DNA of 64,000 nt from Neodiprion pinetum (taxonomy: Eukaryota; Arthropoda; Insecta; Hymenoptera; Diprionidae), in contig NC_060236.1 in NCBI RefSeq assembly GCF_021155775.2, forward strand, positions 35,364,548 to 35,428,547, written 5' to 3'. The translations under genes and the position numbers were made by a program. The notes below the pieces were generated by a model. It searched no databases. It was not told the DNA's origin and worked only from the letters and a program-made list of their open reading frames with translations. Of this stretch, positions 1-11,400 are shown one piece after another. The number at the start of each line of letters is the position of its first letter. Position 1 is the stretch's first letter.

Positions 1-3000
1 AATCTACCGAACAACTAATGTAATTGTGTGACAGGTCATCGTGATGGTATTATAGCAATACTTTTATTTATAGTGTACAAACTGCCGTTTCACTGAACAC
101 TATATGTGTACGATTTGAAATGTCGGTAAGAATATTTTTAGGGAACGTCGCTTAGGTAAGGATGGCCACGACGTACCCGTATTATCGATGTGAAAATAAA
201 TATCGTACGAGGATTCATAATCACTGTTAAGCTGAAAACATTCATTGGAAGCATTCAACTCACCTTACTGTTATATTGCAGCCCTATTAATTTTTCAATG
301 ATCGAGGCCGATTCAAATTCAAATTATCGGCCTAACAAATAATTTGAAAATAAATTTGTAGCCGTGTACGCATATTTAAACACAATATTACGTACAATTG
401 GCAGTAAATAGTTATCACGTTTATCCACAAGTCCAGTGTCATAACATTTTGCATTTTTGAGAATGTCATTGTAGAACAAGTAGAAACTTGCTACGGGCTG
501 CTTTACTGTAATGTCAAGTTACCTTCTGGTTTAAGGCAACACCACTAGGCTGCAGCATAGAACATCTTCTCCCGCATTTAAGGTATTACCGGCCAACTTA
601 TGGTAAGCGCTTCCATACTTGTGCTAGTAGCGTACCACGTAGTTTACCTAAGCAGAATCCGTAAGTTTTAAATTTTTGGGAGATGTTTGCAACAAACACC
701 GAATAATTATCGCTAAATCTGATCACCCCCTAGGCAGGGGGTCAACACTGTGTGGAACACAATAATCTATATGGTAGGTAATCAAAACTCGTGTTCTACA
801 TAGACCCGGTTCTGATCACGATACAAGGACAACGTGAATGGCAACTGTAGTAATATCGTATACCGTACGTGGTGCACATAAGGAATTACATTTCGATACA
901 GAGTGCCAGAAATCGGGTCTTTTATGTAATTTTGTTATTAACAATTTTTATAGTCGCTTATCGAGCGTTTAAAAAATATAATTGTAAACTACAGCGTTAT
1001 TTTTAAATACATCGAAATAGAAAATACTGAATTTATAAACAAAAACTTGGATATCGATGATTCATTTCAAACCCTTTAAGAATTGTTAAAATTGTAGTAG
1101 GTTCGTTTGATTCTACTCTACCATCGCACATTTTATACAGAAGACCACTCTGTTTCAAGGCACTGAAATAGATTTCCATTGCAAACTGATAACCGATCTA
1201 TGGATTATTACGAAATGTTGTACTCGTCTACGTTTTATCAAAATCATGCAGGTATAAGGAATCAGCAACTTTAGTTGCAGTCGATCGTTAAATTGTCACA
1301 ACGGCGGAAAAATTAGAAAATCCTCATGGCTTACAAATAAAATCTTAGTACACGGCGAGCTTTGGATACGTAGGAATGAGAATATTCTCAAATTCCAAAA
1401 CGCATAGAATTTGCAAACAAAACCATACGTATCGGGTTATACTCACCCCGTGGAACTCTTCGCAGCAAAAGTTCGTATTCTTTTACATCCTTGCGATGTT
1501 CGATATGTAGGTATACGTATTAACAGAGAAACCAATATCCCCTAACCCCTGCTAACCCCACCTTTTTTAACAGAGTCTTCCAGCACCTGGACCAACTCAT
1601 ACGAGCACTACCACTACTACCGTTTCCACACATGCTCTTCACCCTTCCATATTCCCTGCGTACCCTATGGTATAGCTTATATAACCTTTTTCAAAACGTC
1701 TCTCCCTTTGCGTCACATATCGTCCCGCTCGTAGTACAGAATGTACTGGGCATTGCCATGCGAAAGCTTCTGTAAAAATTCGAGCCTCCCCTTTTCCCTT
1801 TTTAACCCCCTTTTTAGCCCCTTTCACTTCCCACCCTTCTCTCTGTACCACAGCTTCAACTCCCTACTCGAAGGGTTGTTTTAAATAATAATACAATGCG
1901 AGGCCTAGCGTCCCGATACAGATCCTGCCACCAGGACTTTGCTTCAGTCGTACCCAACTGCAGAACACGATGCCACGTAATTTATTTTATTCTCGCGTTT
2001 GTTTTAAACTTGTGATTATAAATCTGTTCTGATAAGAGTGACACATAAATTAGTGATAATTTAAAGTGTCTTGTTGTACATTCTGGATGTACACCACTCC
2101 CTCTCATTGAAACGAATTAACCTGTACTATTTTTAATCAATAACTTAAAATTGTGGCTGAACTAAGTTTTAGTGACTATGTAATGGAATTATTTTGTGAT
2201 CATTGTAAAACTTGTGTTTGTTGCTACCAACGTGGCAAGCTTTATAATAACACAATGAAATGAATTTTGCAAGGAGAATTACGTGCAATGCCGTCAAATC
2301 GACAAGGCAATATTCGTTAAGTGCATCAGATGAAACGGTTATAAGTTTCCGCAACCGCTGCGACCAATGTACCAAATAGTTTCACCGAGCGTCGAGGCAC
2401 AAGCTCTTCATGTTTAGTAATATGGCGGAAAGACGTGGACGTGATTTGCGAAGGCACGTCCGACACCAATTTAGATTGATCGTGTAGATCCCTGTACTCT
2501 ATACTTAATAAAATAGATTTCAAGGAGCCAACTCTTTCGTGTGTGATTTCTGCAATGTGCTCGAAAACTCAAACAGCACCTGCACCTACTTGCGTGTGGT
2601 GTTGTATAATACTGCTCCTGGGCATGGAACACTCGAAAAGGAAGAAATCGATCCCGAGTTTTCTGAAGACAGGCTTTTTTCCCGCGCACCAGGACAACGG
2701 TCGAGGGTCGGTGGTAGGGCTGGGGCCAAGGCGAGGGCAAGCGCGGTGAGGAAATGGGAGGGGGGGAGGAGAGGATTTGGGGTGGATGCGAATGATTGAG
2801 GGTTGAGGCGAAGAGGAGAGAGGAGAAGAGAAGAGAAAAGAAGCAGCAGCAGCAACTTGGGTTACTCGAGGCGTGCAGGGTAAAGTGGAGCGCGAAGGAA
2901 CCGCGCGACGTTAAATTTAAAGGGGTAGATGACCCGTCGTCCGTGCCGCCTTGATTTCTTCTTTTATATTACCATTACTCCATTCACGATGACATTTTCA

Positions 3001-4255
3001 TTTTTCGTTTCCTTTTTTGTGCCGCGTTAACCTACCTTCTTCAGGCTTCCGCGGTCGTCCGACCGAAACAGATATTTAATCGATGTTTCACGCCGGAATG
3101 AATCTCAGCCATTGTATAACACGCGTATACCCCGCATATACACGATTATACCAGAGGCGGTTGTTACTTCGGTAGACGCTAGGTTTTCCAACATTTTTTG
3201 AATTTATCAAGAGATTACAGGATCCCAGTGATCAAGCATGTTTGCAGTATTGAGATAGAATAGACGAAAAACTACATGTTTGCGACCGTCGGTCTTCTAT
3301 ATTGCAATGAATTGTTCTTCCTCGGGTTCAATGCGTATAGCTCGAAACCTTCGATAGATGTTCAACTTTTGTCACCTATGACTTGATCGGTCTTACCTGT
3401 TCTCTGATACGAAGATCAATTATTCTACTTAAAAGTGCGATTTTGTCCCTCTCCATACCATTCCTGTCGAATTTAACTCCTCTTGGTATAAGTGAAAATT
3501 GCTAGGTATAACTTTTCACTAATGGGACTATCTGATCAGAACGAATCACACATACGAGACTTTGGCTACTCAGCTGTAACCTACCCTTGAAAATTAAGCG
3601 ACAGTTGTTAATCGGAAGGTTGAAAGTGGCGTTCTGTTGTCCCGGGTCAGTGGGATTTTTCACGGTGAAGTTTTTCACTCCTCGTGCAGCCTGGACGGAA
3701 TTACAGGCGCATATGCAGGAGGAGGAGAAGGATGATGCAGAGGTTACATGTATAGGTGTATAGGTGTGTCGTAGGTACAAGGCAGCTAGACCCTAGCGCT
3801 ACCCTTAAATTACGCAACCATGACACGACAAAATGTAAAATTAAAAAATAACGGTGATTCTGATTGAACTCGGTTAGTTTTTTTTTCGATAGATAGAGAG
3901 CGACGGGGAGAGAAAAAGAGCGAGAGAGAGAGAGATAGAAGAGGTGGCTGCCTGCTGCATTATGCGGCTCTCTGAGCCCAGGACACATCGATAGGAGCGT
4001 CATCATATGGGTACTCATACACGGAAGGGAAGGAACGGAACGCAGGGTGTCGAATAGACGGGGTACGCCATCCATCGACACACGGCTGGTTCCATTGTGC
4101 TCTTTCCTTGATTATTACCCAGCTCTGGAAGGCTGGGTCCACTCCGCACGCTCAATCGTAGACGTTTTGTCAATCTAAAATATACCGTATAAGTAAATTG
4201 ATATGACTAATCACTAGAATGGTTCGCCAAAAAGAAATTTTTTTTTATTCTAGAG
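1..4255. other. Intergenic or intronic DNA, no gene recognised
   Basis: No open frame here resembles a protein I know, and I see no coherent set of splice sites. The sequence is A+T-rich, with a purine-rich, G-rich patch around 2690-2850 and a GA-rich simple repeat near 3897-3940. The short open frames around 2540-2860 overlap on both strands and come from that compositional patch. This could be intergenic DNA or an intron of a gene lying to the left. Confidence 0.5.
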
Positions 4256-4845
4256 TGCGGATGCCTTACAAAACCGTTGTTTGGGGGTGAAAAAAAAAAA
4301 TCCTCTGCAAATTTGAGCTTGATCGGATAAGATTTAGAGGTCTCGCTTTGGAGTTTTCGTTTTTGCATTGAAATAACACGTTCAAAAAAGGTTTACCTTG
4401 ACTCAATATCGATTTCGCGTGAAAATACAGATGAAAATAAAAATATAAAGAGCCCGTTTTTGCAGGCAACAATATATTACAAAAAAAGCAAAAATGATTA
4501 AACCTTTTTTATTTCCTCTGAATGTAGTACGATTATTTTTGATTTTTCAATTCTTTCAGTCTCAAGTCACAAAAATTCTCAAAATATGCAAAATTGCATA
4601 ACATATCTGGACACTTTTTTTATACTATATATTGTTACCTACAAAAAAGTCCTCTTGATATCAATCATTTTCTTTTACATTTTCACCTGAAATTGACGGT
4701 GAATTAAGGTAACCATTTTTTACGTGTTATTTCAATGTAAAAACGGAAACTCGAAAGGGTGACCTCCAAATCTTGTCCGATCGAGCTCAAATTTTCAGCG
4801 GATTTTTTTTTTCATCATAAACAACAGTGTTATGAAGAATCCGCA
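4256..4845. repeat. Foldback (long inverted repeat) element, about 590 bp
   Basis: Two arms of about 220 bp, 4256-4476 and 4627-4845, are imperfect reverse complements around a spacer of about 150 bp. Matching landmarks are the outer ends TGCGGAT and ATCCGCA, a poly-A/poly-T block next to a CAA-rich motif, the shared ATTGAAATAACACGT (left) with its complement ACGTGTTATTTCAAT (right), and the inner ends CAACAATATA and TATATTGTT. No transposase is encoded inside, and I found no clear target-site duplication. It is most simply a non-autonomous foldback or MITE-type DNA element. Short open frames on opposite strands at each end are mirror images of one another and are not genes. Confidence 0.75.
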
Positions 4846-6610
4846 TTACATACCTATAATTACTTTTATTTTTTTACATCGTTACACCTTTCAATTTCCG
4901 CCGCCGGGACAATTCAAATCCGCATAAACATGCCGAACACAAATCTCCGTACATAGGTATGTACTCGTACATTCAACGATGCAAACATAACACTTTTTTT
5001 ACTTCGCCTTTAATCGGTCTGAAACTTTAAAGTCAAGGAAATGTGTGTTCAGTGAGTAGCTCGTAGTTGGGTCTACATGAAGCCTCAAATCTCGAATCGT
5101 TTACATATCGTAACAGGCGTTCGAATAAAAATACGTCCATAAAACTCTACAGCATTATGGTGACCGCGGTCATATTATCTATATGTGACCCGAAACACTG
5201 TTTGTTTGTGCTTATATTTTATTTTTATAGTAGTACTTTGCGTTTATGGAGATTTTCATCGTTTCGCGCATGCGATCACTCGTCCTCGAAGTCCCACGAA
5301 TAACGTTTCTTGATATGGCCAACTGAATTTATCGCGGACTATCTTACGCCATTTAACTCTGTATCAGCTTCTCTCCTCCCACTTATCCAGGTTCTTATTC
5401 CCCTTAAAAAAATCATGTAAACATGGAACAGCGAAGTCAGTCAAACTTCCGTTGCGCACAATCTGTAGGCAGTTAGACTTGACGGGGTGCGGGTAGATCT
5501 TGCTAGATCCGTACAATGTGCATTAGGTGTACAGGTAATAAATATGCGCGTCGTTCGCCATTTTCCTCCGAAGCACCCCAACTATACGAAAAATGAATGT
5601 TATTGAGTTGTGCGGGACTGGAATGCAGGGAGGGTAAGTTTGGAAGACCGGGCCGTACAATAGTTCCTACACTTTTGGTGGGTTGGGTCACCCTGACCCT
5701 CTCGGGGTGTCCGCCCTCTGCCCATTGGTCAGAGCCCTGTCCTTCGGCAGGGCTATCGATTATTTGTTGTCAATTCGGGGCCTGTAATAAGCCGGTTTCC
5801 CTCTTCCTAACGTATACCTATCCCGAGGGGGTGGGGTTTCGCAGTCTTTGACGAAATATGTAATTAACGCCCGCGCGTCGCGGGGTAGGGGTAAAAAATT
5901 AGAACTGCTGATTCATAGGAAGACGAGAATACCGAATTTTCATAGACGGGAAAATTTTATTCGTAGAATTTAAAAATGTGAACAGTTCAAGTATAGAAAA
6001 TTGAAATCATAGTAAGTCGAGATACGGAAAGACAAAGTGTAGAAAGGTCAAAACGTGTGTACGATATTATCGAGAGGAATCCTGACGATTCTATAGTTTG
6101 GTATTCTATCTGCTAACCTTTCTAATCTTTTACTTCTCCATACTTCGACTGTCAACATTTTTTTAATTCCATATATTAAGATTTCGCTATTTTAAAAATT
6201 TGATTATTTGCGCAGGCCCTTCAATTGTTGATCTTTCTGTATTTTTATCCCCACCCTGATCGCGTCCGGATAATTTTCAACACCAATCGTTTCATCTGAC
6301 GTGCAACTATGTTTTCCGACACTTTTCATACTATAATAATTTCATCATTGAATTTAAGATCCGAAATTTCGTGATCAATTTTTTATTCATTCGTCAAGAA
6401 AGCACATTCTGAAATTCTTTCTTCTATTATTTGTCTTGTTTGCAAACAAAAATATAAACGTTGCGGTGTGTTTAAGCTGGAAAAAGTGGATCAGAATACG
6501 CGTTGAGATCGGGGTAAAGATCACGTATTGGAATAATTTCACACTTTAGTTGTGGGCGTTACATAGACTTCTGAATCGTGTAGTTAAGAGTAACGCAAAT
6601 ATCAAGCCTA
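4846..6610. other. No gene recognised
   Basis: No coding region is supported. A short perfect hairpin, AGCCCTG-loop-CAGGGCT, lies near 5730-5755 in a locally G+C-rich stretch (5590-5850). A weak diverged inverted repeat spans about 5935-6175. Nothing else stands out. Confidence 0.45.
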
Positions 6611-6728
6611 CGCGGAGAGAAGAAAAGGAGATATTTTGAATTCTACGAAGTATATTTTATCAAAAAACCTGATTTGTCCCTCTTTTGCTCCAGTTTTGGG
6701 TAAAATCTGCCTTTTTATTCTCTCCGTG
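6611..6728. mobile_element. Short TA-flanked MITE, about 118 bp
   Basis: The left end reads CGCGGAGAGAAGAAAAGGAG. The right end, read on the opposite strand, is CACGGAGAGAATAAAAAGGC. The two ends form imperfect terminal inverted repeats of about 25-30 bp. The dinucleotide TA lies directly outside both ends, as expected for elements that duplicate a TA target. There is no coding capacity. The superfamily is not certain; the TA target would fit Tc1/mariner-type or similar transposases acting in trans. Confidence 0.65.
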
Positions 6729-8139
6729 TACAAAATATTCATATTCTTCGTTGCTGTTTCGATGATAACATTTTGTTTCCTCGGACAGAGAACAAAACTT
6801 TAAATATAACAATTATGAGTTTTCTTGTTAGAGAAAAATATATCTAAATGAAGTGACATGGATCACACACATGTGCGGGGTTCAAGAATATGAATTGTAG
6901 AATGCTTTATGACAGTGCGCTTGAAATCAATGCTCAGTGCACAACAATATTGGGAATTAGTGAAGTATTTCTCAACCCTGTGAGTGCTGTTCTGCGATTT
7001 TAGAAACAGCGTCACAAGTTTTTGCTGTTACCTAAGTTACATTCTGAGTAACTTTCACAATATGTTTGCGCTTCTTTCTTATTCGCATATTTTAGCAGAG
7101 GCGAATGATGAATACAGTAACGTATCCAGTCAGGATCAAAAGTTCATATAAACATTTGAGCCGATTCGCAAAAGGAAAGCATGACAGCCATTTTGTTTAA
7201 AAAATTCGCTCTACTACTTTATTTACAATCGTGCGTAACGATAAGTAAACGTTAAGAATCGTAATTTGATCCTTTGGAAGATAGACAGCATTTCCTTTAC
7301 CCTGCAGGATAAATTAACAAAAGAACATACTAATAAAGACACATCAATCGCATCAAAATTGCAATACGTAAGAGCTGATTTCCTAGAGCTTGTACATCTT
7401 CACATGAACACGAGTAAAGTGATTTTGATAAATTTTAAATGCGATTTTTTTCCACGATCGCCGTAAGGAAATCATATCAGTTTATATCTCACTGTAATAT
7501 TTGCTCGATTAGCACTGTTTTTCGTTTTTACGAAGGCTGCGAACTTACTTTCTTTGTGTATATTACAGAAACTCAACGCATTGCCAGTCTTTAAACTGCG
7601 TGCCTAATGTATGTATAGGAATGATTTTCTTCTCTGGATTTTTGCGTTCTAGCACTGAATGAGAAAATATAAAAAATAGCTGTTTTTAACTTTACATGGT
7701 CCTTGTCGAGGAAATTTAATCGAAATAGTTACTGGCTGACGTGAAAATATCCAGTTTCTCGCTGCGACGAGTGTGTAAGTACCCAATTATATTCGGATAC
7801 GAAATCTTTCCCAGATGCATTAACTCTCGGAAATGAGATTAGTATTTCATCTCGAAGTCACGCCATATGAGCGAGAGTACAGGTGGGCTTGATACGACAC
7901 TCTAAGTGTTTTTGCGTCTGCCGGATCGAATACGTGAAAGCTTGAGGCACGGCTTAAAATGAATAAGTTCGGTGGCCTCCCGTCCGTTCAGATAACTCGT
8001 ACGAAAAAGATGAATCGTGAAAATCGATTGGCTCGATCTGGCGAGACGCAAACATGGCCATTGGCTAATTATCGATAAACGGATGGTAATAGGTTTGGGA
8101 CTCGCCATTTTGTGGGTCGGTGATACCCGCCTGCGCAAA
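6729..8139. other. No gene recognised
   Basis: The stretch is A+T-rich with scattered short open frames that resemble no known family. No splice-consistent exon chain was found. Confidence 0.45.
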
Positions 8140-8480
8140 AGAATCATTTTTTACCGGCCTCCGCGCCGCTCTTCTTGGACATGCCGCCAACGCTCAGACT
8201 CCCGGGTTCTCCACGCGTAGTCAAGCGGCCGCGCAAATGCGGTCGGGTGCGTTGGTGCGAGGGGTTCCGGAGGCGGTTCCTGATTGGTTGGCGGCTGTCG
8301 CGTGACGTCAGCGCGGTGCGAACCACTGAATGAGTAGAAAGAGAGGAGCTGCCGCGGCTGCCGCGGCTGGCGAGGATCACGGGCGTCGCGGACGTCGAGT
8401 GTACGCCGGGCGTTGGGGGGGGCGTCGCGACGCTCCTGATCACAAATTCCCGCATTCTGACGACAAGTTTCGTCCATAGT
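8140..8480. promoter_or_regulatory. G+C-rich, CpG-rich promoter-like island
   Basis: Within an A+T-rich surrounding this stretch is markedly G+C- and CpG-rich. It contains an inverted CCAAT box (ATTGG, about 8283-8287), a perfect CRE palindrome TGACGTCA at 8303-8310, and a tandem 9-mer GCTGCCGCG at 8348-8365. Two long overlapping minus-strand open frames (about 170-180 codons, 8144-8693) run through it in different phases. Both are low-complexity, Arg/Ser/Pro-rich translations without recognisable domains, so I read them as products of base composition. The site could be the promoter or 5' exon of a gene whose coding part lies outside the window or beyond long introns. Orientation is unknown. 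Confidence 0.3.
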
Positions 8481-11400
8481 GGACCTACCATCTCGGGTAT
8501 GACCGCCACATACCTCTCCACAAACATATTCATTTTCGCACATATCAAGGGAACGCACGTCGATCTGTTGTGATTTTGCATTTCTTGATACATACTTTCG
8601 AATCTTCGACCCACCATTCGTCGAACACCTAGATACATACTCAAGGCTTTCAAGTGTGACGTAACATAAACGCCGTAATTTAATACGTTTCATGCTAATT
8701 TTCTTTAAATTTTAAACACCTTTTTTGTGTAGTTTAGTTCTTTCAACCTCCGCACTCTCGCACCCGCACACACATATACGCACATGCACAAGCAGTAGTG
8801 CAATCGTTCGCTAACCATTCTCTTGTTATGCAGCATATTTACCCGTAATGACATAATTACCGTACAGTTGTTTTCCTGCATCTTTGCCGCATCGATATAT
8901 AATTGCAACGAGCATAACCATAATCTATCGAGTGATATTCACATCATTGTTATTCAATTGTCAGCTGCAATCCGACTGACAATTAGAAGAAGCTAATTCG
9001 CCGATGAAAGTGATAATTATTCTGTATTACGGAGGATCTCGCAGGAGAATTGAGAGGTAAGATATTTATTATGTACATTCAATTAATTATTTTTTTAAAT
9101 TTCGAGCGCCGCGGATTAAAATGTAACGGGGGTAGGAAAAAATATTGTACACCGTGTTTTGATGTCTTGCAGTTGCAGTGTCTTTAAAAACGAATAAACA
9201 AATGACATGTGTGTTGTAAAGTTTGATATTTGTATAATGTACTTGTATATTACGTCTAGAAATTGTGAACATTAAGGAGGATAATCATATATACATTACT
9301 GTCCCATGTGTCATCATCAACAATTACGCCTGTTTATTGACCTTATTCCGAGCGAACTTTGATTACATAAACCGTAAAAAATGTTGTTAAAGTTGACCAA
9401 AATTGGCTAATGTGGACTGCTGTGTTACAATTATTTTGCTCAAGTCGGGAATTTAACATCGAATAGTCTTCCATTGATACGAAGTTATAGTTCGTAAGAG
9501 TCCACACGGCATTTTTCTTACAATCTGCGAGAGTGCAATATTACTCACGTTCATCGCTTAACTACACTAGGAAAATCATTTGAACTCCATTTTTTTTCAA
9601 ATTTAAGGCATTTATTATTCTTATTTGTTCTCCAAAATCGAGCCAGTTTTTTGGTTCTATATTTTTTTTACGTTTAATCACGTGAACCTACAGTAGCTGT
9701 GCTTATTTATCGCCGTTGCACCAATTGATATTGTGCAAACTATTCAAATATAAAAATGACTCCCCTCCATTCAGCAGTGAAAAAATGATTCTGTTTTTCT
9801 CCGTGATTATCTGTGTGGTGGATGTTCTGCAGTATAAGATTGTCGCGCGTGAACGAAGCATTACTCGATGGTTACGCTCTGACAGTCAAGTCGTTGGAAT
9901 CGTAATTGAGGGTTTTTATTTACATTCTTTTTTTGTAAAACGGTTGTTCATCCGTGATGAAATCTGGGTTTAGATCGAGAGAAAACTATTGTTTGACTCG
10001 TAGCTCGGTCGTAGTTCGGAGGTGGAGGAAGTGGCGAAGGAGGCGAAGGGGGCGAAGCGTTGCTCGTTCTGCTTCACTTGTAGCACGTAGTTATTTAAGC
10101 GGTACTAACGGCGAGCGTTTTTTTCCAATACACTTTTCTTATCCTTCTGTTACGTAGCCGCAGGTTCTATCCCACCGAGGCGTTTTCGTTTCGGAATATT
10201 GTGACTGGTAAAAAATTCCCGCAGTTTATGTCTCTTTTTTTTATTCTTCGTCTTTTTCCTTATTTCCTTTTCTTTTTCATCTCTTGCTTGGAGACAAGAC
10301 TACTAGACGGCTAAAAAGCGGAGCGAAACGAATCTTCATCGACAAGGTTCGTTTCAATGCTGCTTGATGGAAACCGTTCGATTGTACGGGGAAGCTGATG
10401 TTTTTTGTGTACATCTCATACGTATACCTTATACCTACCTGCCCGGCGAAGGGATCCCTCTTTTCTTATTCACGAACGAACAAGACGCGTGTAAAATTTC
10501 GTATACATATATCTACATGGACACTGTCTACAATTTCTTATTATACGGGAATCATTAAAAGCAATAGAAACTGACTTGATAAAAATTATTGGTATGCCAC
10601 CGAAATATCTTTCATAAATTTATTGCAACAAGTATATAACAAGTACAAATATATAATTCTAAAGATTCATGTTTTTAACGATTATGTGAGGTTCATGTTT
10701 TTTTTCTGAAACTTAGTATCCGCCTTAACTTGCAGCACCAAACTCTTCGACCTGTATCGATTGGAGTCGACAACTACAGAGTCTAGAATTTAAAAACATG
10801 CGTATAGAGAACAACAGATTGGTTTCGTAATCTCCAACATTTTGGATCCCTTTTTATGATTTCGCTCACGTATATAACAGGATGACGAGGCGGTTTCTTC
10901 TTGACGTAACCCACCTCTATTTCAATTTCTTATCAAATCCCACACCAGGACTCCATCATTTCCATCGCTATTCGGTTACTGTGTTTAAACTTGACAAGAT
11001 CAGTTTCGAGTGCCAGGGAAGGTTGACGTTGGTTGTCAGTTTGTCACCTACTCAAGCGACTTATTGTTGCAAACCACGGCATTATGTCTTATAACACACG
11101 AAAGTGGTTTGACAATGGAGACACCAAAGTTTTCGGTGGAATTCTTGTAGTGGAAATGAGTTTCAAAGTACAGATTATTTCATATTTATTCAGGCTGTGA
11201 CTTGTGAGCGTGAAAATAATGATTCTGTCCCTTTCGGTGCCTCAAAAACTCTCCGATGCTTGAAAACTCATCATCCAAGTACACGTAGAAGAAGAATGTG
11301 TAGAGTGTGGTTCCCCTCGAGAGTACGTCAGATTATCAGCGCTCCTCGATGTCTCATGCGTATCATGCTAACAATCGCCGAACATACATTTAACATTGTA

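Noticed and set aside
4266..4956. Small proteins encoded at both ends of the 4.3-4.9 kb region
   Set aside because: They are mirror-image translations of the two arms of an inverted repeat.
8144..8693. Two long minus-strand open frames of about 170 and 180 codons
   Set aside because: They overlap in different phases over a CpG-rich patch, are low-complexity in composition and match no family. They are best explained by base composition.
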